A stretch of DNA of 6,169 nucleotides from a candidate division TM6 bacterium UASB124. Lineage in GTDB: Bacteria; Dependentiae; Babeliae; Babeliales; RVW-14. The position numbers and the translations under genes are program-made. Shown one piece after another: positions 1 to 6,137 of this stretch; position 1 is the stretch's first letter, and each line of letters opens with the position of its first letter. A model generated the notes under the pieces. The model had not been told where the DNA came from. It searched no databases and was given only the letters and a program-made list of their open reading frames with translations. The DNA lies in NCBI GenBank assembly GCA_001468855.1, contig LDIV01000002.1, positions 100,649 through 106,817 of the forward strand. Direction: 5' to 3'.

Positions 1-307
1 CGTCGCCTTTAAATTCAAACCATACGATTGCATCAACTAAAAATGTGTTTTTATTAATATCAAAAAGTGGGAAACTTTTGATATACATACCGACTTTGGT
101 GCGCACAACGAAGGGGCCAAGAGTTTTGAGCGCTTCAGTATTTATAGGTTTTAATTGTGGTATTGGATCGGTGGTATTGAATTGAGATAATTTAATCTGA
201 AAAATGATTGGAAGATAGCCAAGAATAGTCACTAAAATAGTAGTTTTAAATTTTGTCGAAGCTATGTTAATACCATTTTTAAAAAAGTATAAAAATATAT
301 TTTTCAT
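1..307 (-). CDS. Membrane-anchored protein with a possible pLGIC-like extracellular domain (partial, C-terminus outside window)
   Basis: Seen: an open frame of 102 codons reads from ATG at 307 to the left edge. The start overlaps the stop of the upstream binding-protein gene (ATGA), and a weak AGAAG lies about 8 nt before it, so translation is probably coupled. A hydrophobic stretch at residues about 21-38 (TTILVTILGYLPIIF) would act as a signal peptide or anchor. After a polar, proline-containing linker comes VVRTKVGMYIKSFPLFD, then NTFLVDAIVWFEF. Family knowledge, from memory: prokaryotic pentameric ligand-gated channels such as GLIC begin their extracellular domain with VNTGIYLIECYSLD and ETFKVNAFLSLSW, which matches in spacing and key residues. 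Inference: this may be a channel or another receptor using that sensory fold. The four C-terminal membrane helices that would prove a channel lie outside the window. It could instead be a sensor kinase or an unrelated beta-rich membrane protein. The gene is real; its function is tentative. Confidence 0.8.
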   Translation of the reverse strand, partial: MKNIFLYFFKNGINIASTKFKTTILVTILGYLPIIFQIKLSQFNTTDPIPQLKPINTEALKTLGPFVVRTKVGMYIKSFPLFDINKNTFLVDAIVWFEFKGD

Positions 308-1653
308 AAATTTAACTTCTTTTGGTCATTAGATATTTTTTCATGTGTTTTTTGAGAAGTTGGGGATAGGAGCCATTCCTCATCTTCCCCTGTATTAATC
401 CAAATATGGTGAGATAATCGGTTGCTTGTTGGATCAAACATAAGTTCTAGCCCTTTAAAATTGATGTGTTGCAAGCTATGGAGGGTTTTAATAATTTTTT
501 CATGGGTGATTGGAAAGGTTATCAGCTTTGTTGCCTCAACAAGTAAATGAGCAATAATATATGCCTCAAAAGTTAGTGGTGAATATTTCTTTGTCATTGG
601 AAAATATTTTTTCATGTCTTCGCGAAACTCTTTTCGAATGAGTTCGTATTTTTTTTGTTTTTTTGGATCTTTGGGAAATGAAATATTTGGATTTGGTACA
701 ACTGATGAGGTGATTATAGTGACACCGCGAGATTCTTTAATGGTATTTTGAATTGACATGAGTGTTGAAAGGCCAAATATCGTAGTTTTATAAAGGCCGG
801 AACTAATGATTTGTTGAATGAAATTGTAAGATGGACGAGACGGTGCAATGCAAAAAATTGCATCAGGATCATGATCGGCAATCTTTCGTGCTGCTTTAGT
901 GACGTTAAGTGTTCTTTGCGGATATGAGGCAGCGGCAACTAGTGTGAGGTTATACGAGGCAAGAACTTCTTTGATGTCCTTAAGCGTTGATTCGCCCCAT
1001 TCGCTGGCTTCATAAAAAATGGCAATTTTTTTCTTGCTGAGTCTATTTACCGAATAATCAACAAGAGCATTTATTTCTTCTTTAAAGCTCGGTCTAAAAA
1101 AAATAAGGTTTTTGTATTCAGGCTTTCTATGTGTTGATGCGCCATCAAAAGGGAAGAGCGCGAGTATTTTTCGAGCAATGATGGCGGGGAGGATTGCTGC
1201 AACGGTATCTGTACCAAAAAGACCTATGTAGATGGGGGCGGGGTTTTTTTTAAGCTCGTTTTTTATATTTTTACGAACATGAAAAGCTTCTGCATGATCA
1301 TCATAGATAGAAAGATTGTAATAAAAATTTAAACCATTTCGCTTGGGTTTCATTTTATTAAAATATAGATTAAGGCCTTCCGCTATTTCTTTGCCAAAAA
1401 TTCCTATCTCACCGGAAAGAGGCAGCGATCCGCATAGTGTGATTTCATGACGCCCGTCAGTCATGATTTTAGATTGGATGGGGATACTGGCTGGATCTAA
1501 TTGTTTTTGAGCTGTTGTTGCTTGTTGATTGATAGCGTGCATTTGTAGTTGTGTTGGGGTTTGATCCGCTGAATATACAGAGGAGGCATTTATGAAGCAT
1601 GTTGCTATGATAATTGTTTTTATTTCGATTTTTATTTTCATGGCTATCAACAT
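304..1653 (-). CDS. Periplasmic type I solute-binding protein (Leu/Ile/Val-binding, Peripla_BP_6-like)
   Basis: Predicted exported ligand-binding protein of the amino-acid/urea type I periplasmic binding fold. Seen: a signal peptide with a lysine-rich start and hydrophobic IIIATCF, probable cleavage after VYSA (residue 29). After a polar linker the fold begins at about residue 70 with TLCGSLPLSGEIGIFGKEIAEG. Then follow IGLFGTDTVAAILPA (143-157, first-lobe binding loop), FFRPSFKEE (185-193), IAIFYEASEWGEST (210-223, start of the second lobe), DAIFCIAP (264-271), LTFEAYIIAHLLVEA (360-374) and the closing GLELMFDPTSNR (401-412), all in family order. The length of 449 is slightly above usual because of the N-terminal linker and a lysine-rich tail. 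The start is uncertain: ATG at 1653 or ATG at 1641 both give a signal peptide and neither has a close Shine-Dalgarno; a stop lies just upstream. The cysteine in ATC is not a good lipobox. There are no permease or ATPase genes nearby, and the gene is coupled by ATGA to a possible receptor, so a sensory role is more likely than transport. The ligand cannot be predicted. Confidence 0.88.
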   Translation of the reverse strand: MLIAMKIKIEIKTIIIATCFINASSVYSADQTPTQLQMHAINQQATTAQKQLDPASIPIQSKIMTDGRHEITLCGSLPLSGEIGIFGKEIAEGLNLYFNKMKPKRNGLNFYYNLSIYDDHAEAFHVRKNIKNELKKNPAPIYIGLFGTDTVAAILPAIIARKILALFPFDGASTHRKPEYKNLIFFRPSFKEEINALVDYSVNRLSKKKIAIFYEASEWGESTLKDIKEVLASYNLTLVAAASYPQRTLNVTKAARKIADHDPDAIFCIAPSRPSYNFIQQIISSGLYKTTIFGLSTLMSIQNTIKESRGVTIITSSVVPNPNISFPKDPKKQKKYELIRKEFREDMKKYFPMTKKYSPLTFEAYIIAHLLVEATKLITFPITHEKIIKTLHSLQHINFKGLELMFDPTSNRLSHHIWINTGEDEEWLLSPTSQKTHEKISNDQKKLNL

Positions 1654-1710
1654 CTGGTTTGGGGTTTATTATTTTAATCCTCTCTAAGATGCCGATAGTT
1701 ATTTTAATAA

Positions 1711-1724
1711 GTCAATACTTTGAC
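1711..1724. repeat. Short palindrome between phosphatase and binding-protein genes
   Basis: GTCAATACTTTGAC has perfect 5-bp arms around 4 nt. It lies in the 88-nt gap between the phosphatase stop and the binding-protein start. There is no T tract after it, so it is not an intrinsic terminator; it could be an operator or a weak mRNA hairpin. I see no convincing promoter in this gap, so the two genes are probably cotranscribed. Confidence 0.3.
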
Positions 1725-1741
1725 GTTGATTGCATAAATGA

Positions 1742-3211
1742 TTAGAAAAAACCCTGAATTCTTAATTGATGTGGGTCATGCGTATGAAGGAAGTTAATGG
1801 GATTAATAGAAGGATTATCGGTTTGTTTTGTCATTGAAATTTCAGATATATAGCAATTATTGCGTGAGCTTTTTAATTTGTATTCATAAACCTTTAATCG
1901 CCATTTGTCATATGATGGATGAGTAGTTAGTATGCCAAAACAATCAAATGCATCATTTCTAAATTCAGTTGCAGTAGAAAATGTAAAAACGGGTATGTTG
2001 TTACTTATTTTAAAACCGTTAACCTTTGCCGTTGCTTTTTCTCCAACGACAGATCTCCAATTATAGGGTCCATAGGGATAATTAATAGGTTTTGATACGT
2101 TGTTATCATATTCTGCAAATTTGATTGGATCATCGAAAAACATTTTACAGCCAAAACCTAGATCTTGATGCCCTCTGAACATTGCTTTGATATCATGTTT
2201 TATCATGTAGTTTATTACAGAAATGATACTGATTGGCTTTCCATGTTTTTCAGACGTGGGTTTTTTATGATAATCAGGTTGATACAAGTCTGTCCATATA
2301 AAATGGTTGTAATCTTTACATGGCTCGTAATGATAATCAAAGTTGTGTGGGTCATATGTTGCAATGATTCCACTATGGCAACATTGAATGATATTTGTGT
2401 TTCCACATAGAAAAAAGACAGCGTATGGTAAGCATCCGTAAAAGTGTGCAAATAAATTCATAAATTTTTGAGCAAGATCATCATCATATTTTGTAGAAAG
2501 CTCTTGGTAAAATATATTGTTTTTATCAGTAGTTTCATATTCATGATTGCCGCGGATGATAAAAACGTTGTTCCAGTTTCTTAATTTTAAGAGTATGAGT
2601 ATGTATAAAACTTCAATGCTATAAAGACCGCGGTCAACGTAATCTCCTGTAAAAATAAAATAAAAATTTTTATTTTTTACGTGTAAATCTAAATCGATGT
2701 ATTTAAGCGCGGCCAATCGCCATAATGTGCGGAGGAGTGTATGGACACTACCATGAATATCACCGATAACGCACAGCTTACTTGATTCGTTGATTTTTTG
2801 TTTTTCAATAAATAAATTGTTTAATGAGTTGATATGTGTTGAAGAGTCAAATAGTTCAGCGTTTGGGGCAGTGCCAGTTGTCCATTGATCTTCATCTCCG
2901 AGGGTGGCTTGATTTCTATGTAGGAATTTATCGATAAGTGTTTCTATGTCTGAATAGGTAAAAATTTGTTTTAGATAGTGCAATGCGTAAGAATAAAAAT
3001 TGGGGTTAGCGTATTCAGGTAACTGTTGAAAAATTGTTTGGCTGAGCGTTTTAAGTGTTTGCTCTTCATCGGCCAGGAGGTTTATAGTTGAGTTGGGTTT
3101 TTTAACTGCCCCATGTCCATAAAAATTAAGTGAAAAGCATAGAAGAATAATACCCCCCCAAAAAAAATTTGGTTTAATATTCATAATCATTTGTTTAATA
3201 TTCATAATCAT
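1742..3211 (-). CDS. Secreted PPP-family metallophosphoesterase (Ser/Thr phosphatase-like)
   Basis: Predicted exported two-metal phosphoesterase of the calcineurin/PPP superfamily. Seen, numbered from ATG at 3211 (489 residues): GDIHG 150-154, GDYVDRG 189-195, RGNHE 220-224, CHSG 278-281 and RGHQ 346-349. These supply the usual metal ligands Asp, His, Asp, Asn, His and His. VFTFSTATEF near 408-417 matches the PPP TvFSaPnY strand. RG after GDYVD and R before GNHE are the PPP phosphate-binding arginines. The N-terminus is a signal peptide (hydrophobic GGIILLCFSLNF), so the enzyme acts outside the cytoplasm. About 110 residues between the signal and GDIHG match nothing I recognise, and long insertions separate the last two histidine motifs. 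ATG 3211 is chosen because GAGGGGG lies 12 nt upstream; a TTG at 3232 would add seven residues but lies inside that site. Substrates could be phosphoproteins, bis-nucleoside polyphosphates or other phosphoesters; the sequence does not decide. It is first in the minus-strand cluster, behind a good promoter. Confidence 0.9.
   Translation of the reverse strand: MIMNIKQMIMNIKPNFFWGGIILLCFSLNFYGHGAVKKPNSTINLLADEEQTLKTLSQTIFQQLPEYANPNFYSYALHYLKQIFTYSDIETLIDKFLHRNQATLGDEDQWTTGTAPNAELFDSSTHINSLNNLFIEKQKINESSKLCVIGDIHGSVHTLLRTLWRLAALKYIDLDLHVKNKNFYFIFTGDYVDRGLYSIEVLYILILLKLRNWNNVFIIRGNHEYETTDKNNIFYQELSTKYDDDLAQKFMNLFAHFYGCLPYAVFFLCGNTNIIQCCHSGIIATYDPHNFDYHYEPCKDYNHFIWTDLYQPDYHKKPTSEKHGKPISIISVINYMIKHDIKAMFRGHQDLGFGCKMFFDDPIKFAEYDNNVSKPINYPYGPYNWRSVVGEKATAKVNGFKISNNIPVFTFSTATEFRNDAFDCFGILTTHPSYDKWRLKVYEYKLKSSRNNCYISEISMTKQTDNPSINPINFLHTHDPHQLRIQGFF
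3153..3167 (-). repeat. T8G7 homopolymer tract inside the phosphatase signal peptide
   Basis: The coding strand reads eight T then seven G, giving codons for FFWGG at the start of the hydrophobic signal core. A slip of one base would shift the frame before the catalytic domain. Confidence 0.85.
3172..3211. repeat. 19-bp direct repeat, period 21, over the phosphatase start
   Basis: GTTTAATATTCATAATCAT occurs at 3172-3190 and again at 3193-3211, perfect in all 19 bases, with two intervening bases. The period of 21 keeps the frame and duplicates seven codons, so the protein begins MIMNIKQMIMNIK and has four in-frame ATG codons at 3211, 3205, 3190 and 3184. Confidence 0.9.
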
Positions 3212-3223
3212 AAGAATGAAATT

Positions 3224-3230
3224 CCCCCTC
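3224..3230 (-). promoter_or_regulatory. Shine-Dalgarno of the phosphatase gene
   Basis: The minus strand reads GAGGGGG here, 12 nt before ATG 3211 and further from the later in-frame ATGs at 3205, 3190 and 3184. It overlaps the upstream TTG codon at 3232, so TTG is a poor start choice. The spacing is somewhat long. Confidence 0.5.
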
Positions 3231-3265
3231 AAAATTTTGTTTTCTAGAATCGCTCTCTTGTTTTT

Positions 3266-3294
3266 ATAATAGCAAATATTATTGTTTATGCCAA
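3266..3294 (-). promoter_or_regulatory. Predicted extended -10 sigma70 promoter of the phosphatase cluster
   Basis: On the minus strand, TTGGCA (3294-3289) is followed after 17 nt by TATTAT (3271-3266), preceded by TGC, which makes an extended -10. Transcription would begin near 3259, about 48 nt before ATG 3211. It is the best promoter match in the window and probably serves all three minus-strand genes. Confidence 0.6.
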
Positions 3295-3320
3295 TATTTG
3301 TGATTTTTGTGAAAAGTGTG

Positions 3321-3366
3321 ACAATAGAGCCTTTTTCTGTGATTTATGCGTGACATTTTCTATTGT
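3321..3366. repeat. 8-bp inverted repeat spanning the uvrA promoter
   Basis: ACAATAGA at 3321-3328 is perfectly complementary in reverse to TCTATTGT at 3359-3366, with a 30-nt interval. The right arm lies in the uvrA -35/-10 spacer. It may be an operator half-site pair or chance in AT-rich DNA. Confidence 0.3.
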
Positions 3367-3378
3367 TTGCCCTACAAT
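3350..3378 (+). promoter_or_regulatory. Predicted sigma70 promoter of uvrA
   Basis: The -35 box is GTGACA (3350-3355) and the -10 box TACAAT (3373-3378), each five of six to consensus, separated by exactly 17 nt. Transcription would begin near 3385, giving a leader of about 75 nt before ATG 3460. Confidence 0.55.
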
Positions 3379-3446
3379 TATAACTTAATCAAATCGTGTA
3401 TTTATTTCAAATAGAAACATTTGTCAATGAGGACAATGTAAAGTGT

Positions 3447-3452
3447 GGGGTG
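3447..3452 (+). promoter_or_regulatory. Shine-Dalgarno-like site of uvrA
   Basis: GGGGTG lies 7 nt before ATG 3460 and, with the alignment to UvrA N-termini, supports that start. A second purine-rich site, GAGGA at 3429-3433, would serve the alternative GTG at 3445 with 11 nt spacing. Confidence 0.45.
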
Positions 3453-3459
3453 TAAAGCT

Positions 3460-6009
3460 ATGGATAAGGGAATAATTCGTATAAAGGGTGCTAAAGAGCA
3501 CAATCTTAAATCAGTAAGCGTTGATATACCAAAAGAAAAATTGGTTGTAATTACCGGGCCTTCTGGTTCGGGTAAAAGTTCGTTGGCGCTTGATACATTG
3601 TATGCAGAAGGTCAACGAAGATATGTTGAATCACTCTCGTCATATGCCCGTCAATTTTTGGGAGTGGCAAAACGTCCGGATGTTGAAAAAATTGAAGGGT
3701 TGTGCCCTTCAATTGCTATTGATCAGAAGACAGTTGGCTATAATCCACGTTCTACTGTCGGTACGATTACTGAGATTTATGATTACTTACGTGTGCTTTT
3801 TGCTCGTGTTGGAACCCCTCATTGTCCTGAATGTGATAAACCAATTCGTGCTGAGTCGCCTGAACGTATTACCAATATGTTGCTTGCTAAATTTAATGGG
3901 CAAATGGTAGTTATAGCTGCCCCTATTGCTGTCGAAAAGAAGGGTGAATTTAAACAAGAATTAATTCGTTTTTATCAACGTGGCTTTTATCGCTTTATGA
4001 TTAATAAAACAGATTATCGATTTAAAAATGAGCAAGAAATTGAAGATTTAAAACTTAGTAAAAACTTTAAACACAATATTAGTATTCTCATCGATAAAAT
4101 TGATGTTTCGGCATCAGAAGCTGTTCGGTTGCAAGAGGCTATAGAGAAAGCATTTAATCTTAATGGCGGTCTTTGTAATATTATAGATCCTCAAGGCAAG
4201 GAGAACTTTTATTCATCGCAGCGTATCTGTCTTGCTTGTGTTAGATCATTTCCGGAACTCGAACCCCGTTTTTTTTCATTTAATTCTCCACTTGGAGCTT
4301 GTCCCAATTGTCATGGATTAGGCTTTACGTATAATCCGTGGAAAGATCAGAATGAAGAGGGTGGTTCATCATTCTATTTCCGTTATAACCGCCAAGAAGA
4401 ACCCTGCGATTATTGTCGGGGTACACGGTTACGTGATGAAGCTTTGTCTGTTAAGATAGTAGGTAAAAATATTTATGAACTTTGTTCTATGAGTATTGGA
4501 TCCTTGGTTGATTTTTGTAAAAGTTTGTCTATTTCAGATGAACATAAAGAAATTGCCGAGCCGCTTGTTCGAGAGATTGTTTCACGTCTTACTTTTTTAG
4601 ATGATGTTGGGCTTAGTTACCTAACATTGGCGCGTTCCGCGCGTACACTTTCTGGCGGTGAAGGACAACGTATAAGATTGGCTACGCAAATTGGTTCTGC
4701 TTTAAGTGGTGTGTTATATATCCTAGATGAGCCAAGCATTGGTCTTCATCAGCGAGATAATGATCGATTGATTGAGACGCTTAAAAGATTGCGAGACATT
4801 GGTAATACTGTCGTTGTTGTTGAGCATGATATGGATACCATTCGTTCAGCCGATTATCTTATTGATATGGGGCCGGCTGCCGGTATTTTGGGCGGTGAGG
4901 TAACAGCGTATGGTACGCCTGATCAGGTAGCTAAGCATCCTCAATCATTAACCGGAGCATATTTGGCCGGTAAACGGTTTATTCCTGTGCCGAAGCATCG
5001 TCGTAAACCACAAGGCTTTGTGACTATAAAAGGTGCTCGTGCTAATAATTTGAAAAATCTTACCGTTCATTTTCCCGTGGGCGTTTTATGTGCTATTTCG
5101 GGGGTTTCCGGTTCGGGAAAAAGTAGCTTGGTTATGCAGACGTTGGCCGGAGGGTTACAACAGTTTTTTGGAACTGGATATGCCATAGGGCGACATTTTG
5201 ATGAACTTGAAGGGGTTGCTCAATTGCATAATGTGGTGATGGTTGATCAGAGTCCTATTGGCCGAACACCACGATCAAACCCTGCTACTTATTTGGGGAT
5301 TTTTAACGAGATTCGTGAGCTGTTTGCTGCTTTACCTGAAAGCAATGCTCGAGGATATAAGATAGGACGTTTTAGCTTTAACGTTGCCGATGGCCGTTGC
5401 TTTGAATGTAGCGGAGAGGGAACGATAACGGTATCCATGCACTTTTTAGAAGATGTTCATGTTATGTGTAAAGCGTGCAAAGGATTGCGTTATAACCAGC
5501 AGACATTGGAAATAATGTTTAAAGGTAAAAATATTGCTCAAATTCTTGATATGTCGGTACTTGAAGCCCGGGATTTTTTTGCAACCTTTCCACGCATCAA
5601 AAAACGTTTAGATTTGTTGTGTGAAGTAGGCCTTGATTATATTAAATTGGGCCAGTCATCGACAACGTTTTCAGGCGGTGAAGCGCAGCGTATTAAATTA
5701 GTTAATGAGTTGGCCAAGCGTGATCGCAATACAATGTATATTCTTGATGAGCCAACAACCGGTTTGCATTCAGCTGACGTAGAGAAGCTCTTGCATGTTC
5801 TTAATCGTCTTGTTGATCGTGGTAATTCTGTGCTTGTTATTGAACATAATCTCGATGTTCTTAAATCGGTTGATTATCTTATTGATGTTGGGCCTGAAGG
5901 GGGCGAGCAGGGTGGACTGATTGTTGCCAAAGGGACGCCTGAGCATGTTGCTGGGTTTAAGCAGAGTATTACGGCTCGGTATTTAAAAGAAGTCTTGGAT
6001 AAAGAATAA
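3460..6009 (+). CDS. uvrA: Excinuclease ABC subunit A, UvrA, lacking the insertion domain
   Basis: Damage-recognition ATPase of nucleotide excision repair; it loads UvrB on lesions in the cytoplasm. Seen, numbered from ATG 3460 (849 residues): Walker A GPSGSGKS 33-40, GQRRYVESLSSYARQFL 51-67, zinc pair C122/C125, UvrB-binding region about 131-245 (including APIAVEKKGEF), zinc pair C257/C260 with C281/C284, pair C316/C319 completing the first module, signature LSGGEGQR 397-404, Walker B LYILDEPS 419-426 and H456. The second half has Walker A GVSGSGKS 548-555, DQSPIGRTPRSNPATY, zinc module C647/C650/C670/C673, FSGGEAQR 737-744, YILDEPTT 760-767 and H796. The start aligns with E. coli UvrA MDKIEVRGARTHNL and has GGGGTG 7 nt upstream; GTG at 3445 (GAGGA 11 nt upstream) is the alternative. 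Oddity: only 31 residues separate C284 and C316, where E. coli has well over 100, so the insertion domain is gone while the reading frame stays intact. It stands alone, divergent from the phosphatase gene. Confidence 0.97.
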   Translation: MDKGIIRIKGAKEHNLKSVSVDIPKEKLVVITGPSGSGKSSLALDTLYAEGQRRYVESLSSYARQFLGVAKRPDVEKIEGLCPSIAIDQKTVGYNPRSTVGTITEIYDYLRVLFARVGTPHCPECDKPIRAESPERITNMLLAKFNGQMVVIAAPIAVEKKGEFKQELIRFYQRGFYRFMINKTDYRFKNEQEIEDLKLSKNFKHNISILIDKIDVSASEAVRLQEAIEKAFNLNGGLCNIIDPQGKENFYSSQRICLACVRSFPELEPRFFSFNSPLGACPNCHGLGFTYNPWKDQNEEGGSSFYFRYNRQEEPCDYCRGTRLRDEALSVKIVGKNIYELCSMSIGSLVDFCKSLSISDEHKEIAEPLVREIVSRLTFLDDVGLSYLTLARSARTLSGGEGQRIRLATQIGSALSGVLYILDEPSIGLHQRDNDRLIETLKRLRDIGNTVVVVEHDMDTIRSADYLIDMGPAAGILGGEVTAYGTPDQVAKHPQSLTGAYLAGKRFIPVPKHRRKPQGFVTIKGARANNLKNLTVHFPVGVLCAISGVSGSGKSSLVMQTLAGGLQQFFGTGYAIGRHFDELEGVAQLHNVVMVDQSPIGRTPRSNPATYLGIFNEIRELFAALPESNARGYKIGRFSFNVADGRCFECSGEGTITVSMHFLEDVHVMCKACKGLRYNQQTLEIMFKGKNIAQILDMSVLEARDFFATFPRIKKRLDLLCEVGLDYIKLGQSSTTFSGGEAQRIKLVNELAKRDRNTMYILDEPTTGLHSADVEKLLHVLNRLVDRGNSVLVIEHNLDVLKSVDYLIDVGPEGGEQGGLIVAKGTPEHVAGFKQSITARYLKEVLDKE
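4312..4404 (+). other. Short linker replacing the UvrA insertion domain
   Basis: These 31 codons (residues 285-315 of UvrA) join the end of the CxxC...CxxC module (C281/C284) directly to the CDYC pair (C316/C319) of the signature domain. In canonical UvrA (from memory, about residues 287-398 in the Bacillus stearothermophilus structure) this interval holds a mobile, mostly helical insertion domain implicated in DNA contact. Here it is a polar, Gly/Ser-containing stretch (GGSSFYFRYNR at 301-311). The whole length difference from a 940-residue UvrA is accounted for here. Confidence 0.85.
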
Positions 6010-6082
6010 TAGAGGCGAACGGACTCGAACCGTTGACCCTCCGCATGTGACGCGGATGCTCTACCAACTGAGCTACGCCTCT
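6010..6082 (-). tRNA. tRNA-Val (anticodon CAC)
   Basis: The minus strand folds into a complete 73-nt cloverleaf: acceptor AGAGGCG/CGCCTCT, TA, D arm GCTC-AGTTGGTA-GAGC, anticodon arm TCCGC-GTCACAT-GCGGA, variable GGGTC, T arm AACGG-TTCGAGT-CCGTT and discriminator A. All four stems are fully paired. The seven-base loop has U33 and anticodon CAC, which reads GUG; A35, C36 and A73 fit valine identity. CCA is not encoded (the next bases are TTA). The 3' end is the base right after the uvrA stop codon. Confidence 0.95.
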
Positions 6083-6137
6083 ATAACTTATAGATAAATT
6101 CAACTTTTTCTGGCCCACATGTCTTGTTAGAAAAGAC

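Noticed and set aside
714..938. 74-codon minus-strand open frame
   Set aside because: It lies inside the binding-protein gene in another frame, with no recognisable motif and no start signal.
2165..2451. Two short open frames (plus 2165-2410 and minus 2215-2451) inside the phosphatase gene
   Set aside because: Both overlap the catalytic region of a gene with clear motifs and resemble no family.
3421..3436. Hairpin TTGTC-AATGAG-GACAA hiding a ribosome site before uvrA
   Set aside because: The stem is only 5 bp and it covers the GAGGA of the less likely GTG start, not the site of ATG 3460, so it is too weak to claim.
3233..3459. SOS control of uvrA by LexA
   Set aside because: Neither a CTG-N10-CAG box nor a GAAC/GTTC-type box with good arms is present; the nearest candidates fail at several positions.
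3590..3910. 106-codon plus-strand open frame
   Set aside because: It is a frame-shifted shadow of the conserved uvrA 5' half.
6121..6137. Terminator between the two tRNAs
   Set aside because: GTCTT/AAGAC makes a 5-bp stem with a 7-nt loop but no T tract follows on the minus strand; it is more likely spacer or a processing structure.
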